Assembly: GCF_964355755.1 (NCBI RefSeq)
Contig: NC_092674.1
Location: 25,322,001-25,386,000 of the forward strand
From: Antedon mediterranea
Taxonomy: Eukaryota; Echinodermata; Crinoidea; Comatulida; Antedonidae
Length of the DNA: 64,000 nt
Direction: 5' to 3'
The translations under genes were made by a program, and so were the position numbers. The notes below the pieces were generated by a model, which saw nothing but the letters and a program-made list of their open reading frames with translations, ran no database searches and was not told the DNA's origin. Position 1 is the stretch's first letter. Every line of letters starts with the position of its first letter. Shown piece by piece: positions 46,137 to 58,548 of this stretch.

Positions 46137-46527
46137 TGTTAACAGGTGTACAGGATAAGTCAGGCAGATAACAACAATCATGATGCTCAGTAAAATCTGT
46201 CAAAGTATCTTTATTCTTTTCTCTTTCTTTCTTTAATTTGAGTATGGTCGAGGATTGAGAGGTTTCGAAACTTCTGAACCTTCCTAGTACACTTGAAATC
46301 TTCCTTTATCTATTAACAATATTATCTTAAAGTATATGTCTAGTTTCCCTATGAAACTATACTTTAAACTACACTTTGGATGTTTAGTTCCCCTATAGAA
46401 CTACGAAACCATCTTTGCACATGGTTTTTTGCCATCATCCTCCGATCATGTCGAAGGTTATCGCTAGAGGGCTAATCTAAAATAATTATCTAGCGCCCTC
46501 ATCTATATGTATCTTATGAACTTTACA
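46137..46527 (-). repeat. BEL element 5' LTR
   Basis: 391 bp long terminal repeat at the 5' side of the minus-strand coding direction, flanked outside by the CAGCG duplication. Confidence 0.93.
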
Positions 46528-46532
46528 CAGCG

Positions 46533-47150
46533 TTTTTATTATATATATCTATTTTAAAATCACAAACTATATTTAATGTAAAAATAATACTATATGGTCC
46601 TATTGCGATAACTTTTTTCGTCTTTAAACGGTTAAAAATGTGAAAAATAAATCGATTCTAATAATTATAGAGGTCCGCTATAAATCCCAAAATGCATTGC
46701 GCGCGGATTGATATTTTTGTTTTTCACCTGTAATTCGCCCACTTTTCGATCGATCGTGAAGCCAAAACAAATGGAAGACTCCTAACTTTTCAGCGAAAAT
46801 ACCGGGTTTTCCCCAATTTGTATCAACGGAGTCTAGCAAAAATAGAAAGACAATTAATGCAGCAACTATACAACGTCAGGCTAGGTATATAGCTAGCGTA
46901 CGATGTTCGTACGTTATCGATGTTTACCAGCTAGGCCTACAAAACTAAGCCTAGCTAGGCTAGGCCTAAGACCGTCCACGAGAGGTCGATCGCCGCGAGC
47001 TACTTAGGTAGTGCATTGTTTCTCACTTTTTATCATAATTTACCATAAAACGTACATTTAAGACAAGGAATGACATGGTTTAATGTTTTTAAAGTGATAT
47101 ATATGTATTATTTTCCAAAAAACGTCCAAAATTGCAGGGAAGGGGTCTTT
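46533..47150. mobile_element. Remnant of a TTAA-target DNA element, unit 2 only
   Basis: About 620 bp absent from units 1 and 3. Its right end reads GCAGGGAAGGGGTCTTTAA and then continues GGTGAGTTTC, exactly where unit 3 has CACAGTTAAGGTGAG. That fits insertion at TTAA, as for Kolobok or piggyBac-like elements. The left end and the TTAA on that side are missing; the sequence starts abruptly at the BEL target duplication. No open frame is seen. Confidence 0.55.
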
Positions 47151-47201
47151 AAGGTGAGTTTCAGTACAAGCATGTACCTTTAACTGTCATGAAACACGTA
47201 T

Positions 47202-47361
47202 AGAACGCCGTTACTTCTTTCTTCGGCTCTTTTACCATTACGTTCGGCACTTTCACCATTTCATACGGCTCTGGTAAAAGAGCCGTATAAAATGATGAAA
47301 GAGCCAAATGGTAAAGGGCCGAATGGTAAACGAGCCGAATAAGGCAGTAACGGCGTTCCAT
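47202..47361. mobile_element. Palindromic ACGGCTCTTT element, unit 2
   Basis: A shorter version of the element at 28814-29058, with the same GAACGCCGTTACT ends. Confidence 0.7.
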
Positions 47362-47524
47362 AGACACGTCTGAGACTGCAGATGACCAATAAGCATAAAC
47401 ATAATGTCTAAAATAAAATCATTGGTCGTCGAAAAAACAATAAAAATGCATAATTACAACCTGTTTAGTTACCATAGGCATAATATTAAAAGGATGCTGA
47501 TCAGTATTATCTTTATTTAAACAG

Positions 47525-47725
47525 CCGGTCACTGCCAACTCCAACAATCACGACGCCCAGGTCACATTGTAGAACTAGTACAAACTCTTCTGATGCCTTC
47601 CAAAAGGCAGGCTTCAAAGTCGATTACCCGCTCGGCGCAAAAGGCTTTTGTCAGCAAGGGAACCCCACAACGAAGGTCCAAGGATAGTATATACTTTTGG
47701 AAATATGCAAGTGTATGAAGACTGA
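47525..47725 (+). pseudogene. ZC2HC1 exon 7 copy, unit 2 (frameshifted)
   Basis: It matches unit 3's 59427-59628, but one G is missing at TTCCAAAAGGC (unit 3: TTCCAAGAAGGC), which shifts the frame for the C-terminal half. With the exon 6 damage, this copy cannot encode the normal C-terminus. Confidence 0.85.
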
Positions 47726-49134
47726 AGGCCATTTATAAGTAATTAATATTATTATAATGTAGATATATTTTTAAAATCTTAGCCTTTAAACCGCCATGGA
47801 AGGACCGAGAGCCTTCCAATATCATTCGTGCAATATAATAGGATAGGCTTAAGTTAGAAAAAAAATACATCTTATAACCACAATAATTCCCCTGTCGTAA
47901 TCAGCTCCACAGTCGAGACCGAAGCCAATTAAACGTGCTATAAGCCTAAACAAAAATCATGTTTTGATGAAAAAATGATTCATATTGAAAAAAAAAAAAC
48001 CCATTCAACCTATTCAATATCTATTAAAGCGGAAGTAAATAATATAAATAATAAATTAAAGCTATAATAAAGATGATAATATATTGAAAGCAATTAGAGG
48101 CCATGGTAGGGCAAATACATTGTGTAGAAAATCGACGAATCTGGATTCAAATAATATATAGACTAAATGCAAGGAATGTTTGGGGGAAAAAATGATCGAT
48201 ACTGGAAACTAGTTTATAGTATAAACACATAACCATGTGCATTAATAGAGATAGTCTATGCAGTGTTTATCATTGTAAGAACAGACGGCTGGATTAAAAA
48301 ACAACCAAGACGTATCTTATGGAGACTAACCATTCAAAATTTCAAACCGTAGTAAAATCACAAGACAGAGCTGCTCAATCTTAAATGTAAGTATACTTGT
48401 TTTAGAGAAACTGTTATTTATTATGATGTAGGCCTACTGTATCTAAGTTTATTCAGGTTTCTGTGACAATCCAGCACTTAGTAAAGTGATAGTGGGATGT
48501 ATTTTAAGGCATCTATTTATATTCGGTCGTCATCGAAATTGTTCAACCCAAAAATACAGTATGGTAGTTTGTTCCATTTTAAGCAACTATGTATGGAACG
48601 CGAGAAGTGCAATAAATGATTATTTGTTTTCTTCAGGTAGTCGTTGTTAGCGTAACAATAATGGTATATGGAACGCGAAAAATGCAGTAAAACGATTATT
48701 TGTTATCTTCTGTACTCGCTGTTGATAGTCATTTAGTTCATTATTTTGTTGTTACAGGCCACTATGCTTATGTGTATTTGTTCTGAATTATGGTATAATA
48801 ACAGTATGTGATTAATAATATTTAATTGAAGTTGTATTATTTTATTGTTCAAAATACATCAATAACTAACTCGTGAGGCCATTTCAGTTTCAGAGGAACT
48901 TATTTTTATTTCGCCAACTATACGCTAAAGCTTGTTACACAAAGCAATAGCATCATCTACCGTATATTTTGAATAATGAATATCATTTGTTAAGAAAAAT
49001 GTATCCAGTATAGCTTGTTACACAAAGCAATAACATCATCTAACATATATTTTGAATAATGAATATCATTTGTTAAGAAAAATGTATGCAGTATAGGCCT
49101 AATTATAGCCTCAAAATCATAAGAAGATAGTATC
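47726..49134. other. Unit 2 intergenic region
   Basis: Counterpart of 29396-30850, with about 150 extra bases around 48500-48710 that unit 1 lacks (two GGAACGCGA...TGCA blocks). Contains the 80 bp 3' duplication. No gene seen. Confidence 0.5.
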
Positions 49135-52100
49135 TTATCTTGTGCACACAACGCATGATAACTCGTGGTTATCAACATATGGCGGACATTTGAGTGACCC
49201 ACATTTTCCGACGGCAGGATAGATTACAAAGCCATTTTTATCCATTTTTGAATTATCCCTACTTTGAGGAGAGCCGTCGACGCAAAGGTATTCATGGGTG
49301 GCCTTGTGATGAGTACAACCACCCATTAATAAACCTTCGTACTCCTTGGTCCAGCCTTCAGGGCATGTACGTTTAGCTGGGATCATTATACTTGCTGATC
49401 GACCTTTTGCTAGACACACTGCGCAAGCTGGATCCGTGTCATGTACGTCATTCCACTGAGGGTATTGATCGGACGCCGTTTGGTACTCAGCACCATACAC
49501 TTCAGCCCTATGAGAGCCGTTCGCCACCATTCGCTCGTCGTATTCAGGTTTCTCGGGTAAACACAGTGGGTTTGTACCAGCTCCAGTTTGCATAAAGTGC
49601 CCTCCTCCAAGATACCCTAAACATTATTATTCAAAACAGTAAAACAATAAACGTGGTAATCATAATGTAAGGTGTAACAAAATTGTCGGTGCCCAAATCC
49701 GACGCAACCATACAATTCCGGCCTAGAAATAGAATCTGCTTTTCATGTTGTAGTTGAGTATTTTTAACAAGCCGACACTTGTTATTACTTGATAATAGAG
49801 ACTTTACAAAACACGACGGGAAGCCACAGGACGGTGCGATCATGAATAATTTATGCATGAGCTTTAACAAAGTAGGCGGAGCTTAGTGTGAAATTCCGTC
49901 GTCTTAACTTTTTGAGGACGATAAAGTTGCCATTTTCCCGTTTACGGAGAACGAATTGAACAAATATACATATAACCTTAAATATACAGTTCAAATTACA
50001 CTTAAACGTTGAAAAAATATTTGAACTTAAAATTTAATTGTTTAACGAAATAACATTTTTATTGGGTTAAAATGGCTGTGTTAAAAGCAATACATTCTGC
50101 GAGGCGTTTGAATTCGATGCTCCTAGCTAGGAAGGCCTATGCTGTTCCACCAGAGCTAAGCGATTCAGAAGGGCCCACGCCGCAAGACACGGGAGGGGGA
50201 GAGGGATACTGTCGGTCATCGTCTTCGCGCAAGGGCTCGTAACTAATAAAACGGCTATGTTGACTGTATATGATTTTGCGCTCTAGCGAACACAAGATAT
50301 ATTCATCGTCCTCCCCTAACCGTCGTTAGTTAAAAGTCCTTTAAAGTGAGGTGGACGACCCAAGGTGAAATGCGCTGGTGACGTTCGGGAAGTTTAAAGG
50401 CAAGGAGAGAGGGAGGGGCGATGAAACCGAAAATAAGTATAAAGTGTAAATAAAAATAATGTTCAAAACAACATTTTATCACAAGTTTTATGTAAATTCA
50501 TAAATTACATTTTGTTCAACTTTTTATATATTCTGTACACATATAGGCCTAGTACTATGGGTTTGAATGGTGGATCTTATGAATAATAAAGCTGTTTGTG
50601 ATTTTAAAATTAATAATATTGATTTATTTTCACTTACCAACGTATACGATTTCTGAAGAATTTGGGGTGCAGTCCTTCCGACCCCAATGAGTATACTCAG
50701 CATAATTGTTAAAGTTAGTTGTAAAAGCTGTAAATATTAAATTACATTATATTTATGACAGATATTCCTTCATATCATTACTCTTAAAGATATTATTGTC
50801 CCCTTCAAAAAATAATTCTTAACAAAATGTTTGTTGAATGTCCCATTTTAATGCAACATAATAGTTATCCACTTTGACCAAAAATTTGATCGGGAAAAAA
50901 ATGCATTTACTTGAAAAAAAAACTGGTTTAAAGCAAAATTTTTTTTCTATTTGTTTTCTACTTATTTTAATTAATCTTAATTTTTCATGTTTTTGGGGAC
51001 AATACATCTTTAGGGATGTAATTGTGAAATAGAAATATAACTGTAAATTTGTTACCAAATGTAATGCGAAATTTGACCAACCACAATCTCGCCCCCACCC
51101 CCCAACCCAGTGTGAGAAAAACTAAACAGCTATTACGAGTTAGATGTGAACATCCACTCTGGGAAGAAGACATTCCTTGGATGTACCGTAACGTCGATAT
51201 TGAAGAACTCTTCTTCTTTCAGGGCTCAAATCTTAGTTACTTTAAACGCATTGGAACGATATAGAGTCATATGTTATCCCATCAGATCCTACACAATACA
51301 CTCTAGGGTAAGAGTTGAAAGACAGAATTTTTGCTGGATGGGGGAACTTGGTGGCCCCCAGCCTCCAGATCTGCTTCTGTAATAATTTACCTCCGCCAAG
51401 GAGGTATATGTAATCGATCGCGTGTGTTTGTTACTTGGCAAAAAAGAATTTTGCCAAGTATAGTATTTACTTTGTTTGTGTGTATGTTTGTTTGTTACTT
51501 GGCAAAAAGAATTTTGCCAAGTATAGTATTTTTTTGGTGTAGATAGGTAGCCTATATATTTCAGACCATTCGACCAGTCGACTGGCAGGGGCACCGCAAA
51601 TCGGCACAGCTTCAAGACACTCCTCGACCATTATTCTGGTCAATCTTGATTTTAAAAAGGTCATTTTTTGCAATGGCGGGATTGTTTATATTAAAAAATT
51701 ATTTAAACAAAATTATTAACCCCAGCAGGATTTTAACATGTAAAGCTAATACATAAAGCAAAAAAATGTATCTTTCAACATGCTCCCAATCAGTGGATAT
51801 ATTTTGCCAAGTACTTCACTCCGTTTCTGAGTGCTTTCATTTGTTTGTTTGCACGGTAGCGCCTACAGTATTCAAGTTATCGTTCTGGATTTTTGGGTGT
51901 AGATAGGTATATACTTTCAGACCATGCCTAATGAAAATCAATAAAATTGGTTTATCAATAACTTCACAAATAACAAAAATGATATTATTTTCAGACCGGC
52001 TAGAAGTGTTAAAAGATAGGAGACCATTTTCAAAATCCGGTAAGAAGTCTTAAAGTAATACGTAAAATAAAATTACATTTTCTCGAGAACTACTTGTCCA

Positions 52101-53648
52101 AAAAAAACTCATTTTGGACAAGAGGCAAGGGTTATAATTTGTGATTTGTAATCTTAAAACAATTTTTTAATGTACCGGCTTTTTCATACGAGCAGTTTAA
52201 AAAACCTATTTCTTTTCAAATTCACCCGTTTGTTTTTGGCGTTGCTGTTCTATTGTTATTCAAATTAAACTATTTTTAGTTGATAATTAGTTTTTTTAGT
52301 ACCAGCCTGTTTCCTTACTTATTTCATTCTGTACATATGTATATACTTACAAAACATGCCTATTGATTTTCAGGAAAATTGATATATTGGTCATGTCACA
52401 AAAGCTTATCTTCAGTACGATATATTAAATACCACGCATTCTGTCTTCTTTTAACATGGACATATTCTTTGATATGGACCAAAATTAGTCGATTGGTCAA
52501 GAGGTTAAGCTTACTACATGGGTTAAGGCGGAGGCGCCGAAAATCGGCATAGCTTAAGATACTCCTCGATCATTATTCTGGTCAATCTTGATTTTAGAAA
52601 GGTCATTGTTGCAATGCCGGAATTGTTTGTATCAAGAAATTATGTAAACAAATTATTAACCCCAGCAGGATTTTAACCATGTAAAGCTAATACATAAAGC
52701 AAAAAATGTATTGTTAGTGCTATTGTTAGTCAACTGAAAGGCTTGTTATATAACCATTACACCAAACTCGCATACACATGCTCTGAGTGAAATTAGCCTA
52801 AATCAAACAGCATTAACACGCACACAAACTTATATATATTTATATTTTCCCGGAGAAATCTTATGTAGGAGAATTTTACAGTAGGCGGAGGTATGCGCTC
52901 TCGGGTGGATTTCTAGTTGTGTAATAGTTTTGAGAAATTCTCATAACTTATTAATGTTGTATTAGTTTAGAGCAAATCACGTCACATAACGTATCCACAC
53001 TTAGAATTTTTAAGAGGTTATGATTTTCAGGCGTCCAAGTGATTGTAAAATAGGATATTCTCAGTGTAGAAATGGTTGATGAGAATAACAAACAGCACGC
53101 GGTCTAAAACTCGATAACTAATTGAAAATGATATATTTTTTGTAATTATTAAGAGCAATGTCACAATTAGATAATTTTTATTGTCTAAAAAAAACAAAAA
53201 TCAACACACAATCACAATACGCTTACCTTTGTCACCGAAAATGAAATTCCAGATTACTCCGTCATTGTTTTTAGAGGCCTTTATAATAATAATTATTACA
53301 AAATATTATGATTAGTTTAATTCTTCACCATCCATAAGATAATTAATTTCAAGTATACATAAATTTGTCTTTTCAAAACTTTAATTAACGACTAACCGTG
53401 GCCTTATTACAAAGCTAAATCAAAACAAGAGTTTTCGGGCTAGAGCAAAACTATTATCATCAGTGCAAGTTAGAGTACTTGGACAAAGTAGATAGTATAA
53501 ATAGACAAGCGCTGCTTGAGTGGACTTGAATAATTATAATAAAAAAGAGTTAATAAAAAGTCTTAATCTTGATTAAATTTCTTACCTTGGCTTCGGTTAG
53601 CAAAATCAGGCAATACCAAAAAATGACGGTACCTTTGAAGATCTTCAT
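49135..53648 (-). CDS. Secreted short-chain-collagen-type C-terminal domain protein, unit 2
   Basis: Four in-phase exons on the minus strand: 53648-53586 (signal peptide), 53278-53227, 50727-50638, 49616-49135 (stop), giving about 228 aa. It has the same domain blocks as the unit 1 gene but about 17 replacements in the last exon's 152 residues after its first Met. They cluster in the N-terminal third: NFKQY becomes ASDQY, ETN-side and IPEYD/KPEYD positions change, HHNAAH becomes HHKATH. All cysteines are kept. The third exon reads AFTTNFNNYAEYTHWGRKDC. No disabling change is seen. Confidence 0.82.
50784..51013. mobile_element. MITE family 3 copy, unit 2, internally deleted
   Basis: Same ends as 32478-32836, but the interior around TTGGCTGCCAGCCAA is missing. 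Confidence 0.7.
51120..52025. other. Rearranged segment in units 2 and 3
   Basis: Bases 51120-51560 have no counterpart in unit 1. They include two copies of TTACTTGGCAAAAAGAATTT. Then 51575-51770 is a diverged duplicate of 33690-33870 (CGCAAATCGGCACAGCTT), and 51789-52022 is the reverse complement of unit 1's 32953-33208. The same arrangement is in unit 3 from 63035. Confidence 0.7.
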
Positions 53649-56600
53649 TTTCTTGTTGGTTCTTGGTTTGTACACCTTTAAAGCTGATGTAATGAAAATG
53701 TAAAACGTATTCTGTTTTTATAGGCCTATTAACAGCAGGTGCGCGGTCAGTAATTGGTGCTAGGTGTTGCAAAATAAATAAAATCATATTTCTAATAATA
53801 TTGAAAATTAGTGTTCAAATAATATTTCTAATTAAAAACTAATCTGATTTAGTTCTTGAATACAAAAATGTGTACTGTTCCAGTTACATAATATAGTGTG
53901 TGTTTTGAAAGGTGTCCAAATTTCGTTTTTCCTCGAATATTTACTATTCAAATCTAAAAATTTCACTCTAATTGGTTGAGTATTACTTTCCCGGAATTAC
54001 TAGGGTCTAGAATACTAGTTCTTTTTCTGTTGGTACTCTTTTTGATATTCGTCGATGCAGAACAGAATCTTCTTTTCAATCATAATAATATATCCCACTT
54101 GTCACCAGAATCTGGAATAACTTACCCGGTGAAATTCGCAACAAGATATTTCTGTTAGTTAGTTAAACTATCTCAGTACTTATTTTTTAAATAGTTTTGA
54201 TGATGCTTTAATTGTAAAATGTAATTTTGTTGTGCTCTTTTCTGGGTTGACCAACTAGCATAGATGTTTAGCACCTGTTTGGTCTTTCCTTGCCGTTTAT
54301 ATTTTGTTTGTTTTTTCTATGTATGGCAGAAACTGAATAAAATAAAAAAATAAATAAAATATTTGGGAACATCACTACCATATGGGTACATCACACTTGT
54401 TTGTCAAACTAGTTTGATAGTGTATTAGACGGAGCTTTATAAGCTTAAAATTTTTTTCTTCACAGTGATATACCGTAATATATAAACGGTAATTAAGTAA
54501 TGTTCATACCATCAATGTCTCATTAAATAATACCGTATCATTTACATCGCAGACGTTTGTACTAATTCAGTAACCAGTGATGAATTGATAAAGTTTTGCA
54601 TAAGAAGCATTTAAAATGTTTTAAATAAGCGTGTTTCCACCTGAAATTTCATCAGAACAGAAATTACATAGGATACATAATCACAAAAATGTGATTGAAA
54701 CATTATAAAAATCTTAAAATGTAAAAAAAAACACAAAAAACTGTATTAATAAAATATGTATTTTCTAAAATGGTGTCGCTCTGCTCTTTGAGATGCGCAA
54801 ACGCAATTTTTTATGATTTTTGGAAGGGTTGATTACAGTATGTCAAACCTTTTCTGACTAAGGTTATACCACATCAGATTAACCATGGAACATTTCACTC
54901 ATCCCTGTACCAAAGATTGTATAGCGCCGCTATACAATCTTTGCTTTAACCTTGTTATTTTATTATCTGTACTCAAAGTAACAAGTTTGTTCAAAAACAC
55001 ATTGCTTTCTTCTGTGATGTTTAGATCACCCGGTTTCTAGGTACTGTATGTTGTGAATAAACAGTAATTAAAATGTGAATAATTGTAATGATCATGGCAT
55101 CTGTGATACCGTGAAAACTGCCAAAGTGGCTATGGATGAATGCAAATTCCAATGAGGCCTTTTTAACTGTTTGCATGTAAGTGTACTGTTATTGAACTGA
55201 TATAGCCTTAGCCTTGAATATACAAACGACTGAACAACCACAACAAATTACCGTAACACCTCGAAAAGAAGCCCGTTTTTTTATTGCTCTTAGGTGGGCT
55301 TCTTTTCGAGATAGGCTTCTTTTCGAAAGTACTTTTGCAAACTGTAGAGGGGGCTTCTTTTCGAAATGAATGCTGTAAATTTTGTGAATTTCTACTACAA
55401 ACAATAATATGACTTTTGAGACATTTTTTCAACCATGAAATTATGTTTAATATACCAATTAAAAAACAATATAAAAAGCAAAAAACAGTCCTATGATTCA
55501 CCGTCAAATACACTCATTTCGTTATCATCGTCATAAATGTATGATAAACACGATCATACATATTAATTATTATCATCAGTCTTCATCAGAAGTATCTGGC
55601 ATTAAATTATCCTACTACAGTAACTCTTAATGTTTGTATTGTTTATTTCTGTTCCTTTGACTCAGTTAATGAACCTATATTGTAGTCTATCTCGAAAAGA
55701 AGCCCATACTATCTTGAAAAGAAGCCCAGGGGCTTCATTTCGAGATGGGCTTCTATTCGAGAGTACTTTTGCAAACTGTAGAGGGGGGGGGGGGGGGCTT
55801 CTTTTCGAGATGGGCTTCTTTTTGAGGTTAAGCCCATGGGCTTCTTTTCGAGGTTTTACGGTATACGAATAATGAACGAATAATTAATGTTTCTCTGAAA
55901 GGCTTACTTGCGAAAAGTAGGTAAGCGGGGCCGTTGTACATCGGTCTTTAATTGGAGAGAGTCTTTAACTTGATGGAGACACTGTATTTGGGAATATCAC
56001 TACCATATTTGGGTACTTTTTTGTCAAACTAGTTTGATAGTGTAGACGGAGCTTTATAAGCTTAGAATTTTGTTTTCTTCATAGTGATACTGAGTTTTTT
56101 TCTAAACGGTAATTATGTAATTGTCATATCATAATGTCTCATTAAATAAAACCGTACTTCACCCGGTTTCTAAGTACTGTATGTTGTGAATAAACACAAT
56201 AATTAAAATTTGAATAATTGTAATAATCGTGGCATCTGTGATACCGTGAAAACTGCCAAGGTAGGTAAGCGGGGTCGCGGTACAGCGGTCTTCAATTGGA
56301 GGGAGTCTTTAACTTGAGGGAGACGATTTATTTTTAGTCGTGTGCAACGCGACATTACAGCTCACTATATCGGTCTGTAGGTCGGTCGGTCAGTAAACAC
56401 TAATTTAAATTTGAGCACGCGACTGCAGCCATGTACAGTATGGCCTTGTATTGTTTAAGCACGTGAAAGAAAACAAAGTCAAGTGGATAGAATGAATGCA
56501 AATACAAATGATGCCTTTTAAACTTTCCGCGTGCCAATATTTATTGAACTTCTATAACCCTAAATTATTTTAAATATACAAACTTCTGAACAACCACAAC

Positions 56601-57277
56601 AAATTTAAGAAAATATTATTGGTTTATTATTTCAACCAATATTTACTTTTGTACCAAAATAACATGCATCATATTTGTTTGGCCAAATTGCAAGAATTGC
56701 GACCCTAGTAATGGCGCCAATTCCGTGAGAAAGTAATTTTAGATTTATTTTGAATAGTAAATATTCGAGGAAAACTAAAATGTGGCCACCTTTCAAAACA
56801 CACACTATATTATGTAACTGGAACAGTACACATTTTCGTATTCAATAACAAAACTAAATCAGATACGTTTTAATTATAAATATTAGAGTAGGCCTATTCA
56901 AACTTCTGACAAATCAGAAAAACAAATTTGTGCGTGTATAGGTGTATTATTTCTACCGATATTAACTTTTGTACCAAAATAACATGCATCATTATTTTTT
57001 GGGCCAAATTCCAAGAACGACGACCCTAGTAATGGCGCCGATTCCGAGAAAGTAATACACAACCAATTGGAGTGAAATTTTAGATTTGATTTGAATAGTA
57101 AATATTTGAGGAAATCAAACATTTGGAATTGGAATTATGGCACAAAGGTGCATGAACCATGTTTTATCTGCCACGTTTCAAAACAAATATTCAAAGTATT
57201 CAATAACAAAACTCAGATACGTTTTAATTATAAATGTTAGAGTAGTATATAAGTAGTATTAGTTTCAATATAATTAT
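53649..57277. other. Right part of unit 2
   Basis: Near-identical to 34811-38460, with the same palindrome (54911-54943), LINE tail, TIR element (55253-55863) and internal duplication. A poly-G run in the TIR element is longer here. No gene seen. Confidence 0.6.
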
Positions 57278-58548
57278 ATTCGACAGGCTATACAGGGCCT
57301 TCAGTATACTTGTTTCTTTCTTAAGCGTGGTTCCCACTAGAACGCAACGCAACGTAAAGCAGCGACGTATCGACGCAAAGTGTTGTATTGCGTAATCACA
57401 AGTGGGAACTGACATGCAACAGTGCTGGAAACATCGCAGGTTTGATTTCACGCAGGCGGGGGCAAACACAATTATTGGAAGGGAATTTTCTTACGTTGCG
57501 TAGGTTGCGTTACGTTGCGTCGCTAGTGGGAACCACGCTTTACTGGAAAAACAATGAAAAGACGTCGTCGATAATGAGGTGGTGCACACATTTGAGAGAG
57601 AGATAACGTATACTGTAGGCATAAAATTGACCATGTGTATCATACTTTTACCTTTTTATTACTTATTGGTAATTGTCCGCCAATCAATATAAACACTGTG
57701 TTTCTTCTTACTCCATTGGTCATCCCATTCCGAAATTTTGAAGCAATAAGAAAAATGGCCTATGCTCAAGACAGTTGTTATGGGCACAATAAATTAAAAT
57801 ACGATGAAAGTTCTTTCTAAATTGGTCAACTTTATTAATGCCATAGCTTGAGCGCCTTTCACCGATCGAGCGACTTTCTATGAGAAGAAGAAGTCGTGTC
57901 ACATAAGAATATAATAAACGGCTCTGATTGTTAAGCTTTGGTTCCCACTAGGGCGTACCGCGTAATTTTACCAATCACAAGCTATGGATAATCCAAACTG
58001 ATGCTTGTCATGGTCAACTCGCTTGCGTTTTCTAGTGGGAACCAAGCTTTAGCGCTATCTGCCATTCATTTTAATACTGCACGCCTTTATATTGGGACCG
58101 GTAGTGATATTTATTTCCGTACACAAGTCCTCCTCATGAAACATCACAAAATAAACATGAATATTCATTAGTCATATCCATATCCAAGGTGTGATGTAAG
58201 AATTGAGCTAACTACAATTCGCTAATGCGAACAATGCTTTCTGTTGAGCCGTCTGTTTTTGTCGAATCGATTAGACAAATCCCATGAGCAACTTATTTTT
58301 ACTTTATGGTGATAATAGTGAGAGAGATTATTTAGAGGGTTAGGTTTTAGTTATATTTAGGAAGTAGTTCGGCTATCTTTCACATAAGTGGTCCCCAACT
58401 TATGTACGAAAAAAAAATCGCGACCCCGTAATTCAACTGTGTTTCACGTACAGTAAGCCTTATGCGAAATTTTGTAACTAGACTGGAGAGATTTGAATGA
58501 AACCTAGCCACAATGACCCTAACTCATGATTTTGTTTTCACGAAACAG

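Larger units (their letters stand above)
40219..46527 (-). mobile_element. BEL/Pao LTR retrotransposon, nearly intact
   Basis: LTRs at 40219-40609 and 46137-46527 (391 bp each) differ at a single base that I can find (CACGATG versus CATGATG). They begin TGTTAACAGG and end TTTACA. A 5 bp target duplication CAGCG flanks the element (40214-40218 and 46528-46532). Coding is on the minus strand: a Gag-like frame, then Pol in the same frame. A purine-rich tract (AGGAGGGCCGG on the minus strand, 40610-40620) precedes the 3' LTR. There is no TGG primer-binding site after the 5' LTR. Confidence 0.95.
38461..57277 (+). repeat. Tandem array, unit 2
   Basis: The 18.8 kb unit is the roughly 12 kb repeat plus a 6.3 kb BEL/Pao element and about 620 bp of a further insert. 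Left of the BEL element it matches unit 3 almost base for base (for example 39696-39956 and 58513-58773), as does 47161-52070 against 59063-64000. Its right part matches unit 1's right part. Confidence 0.85.
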
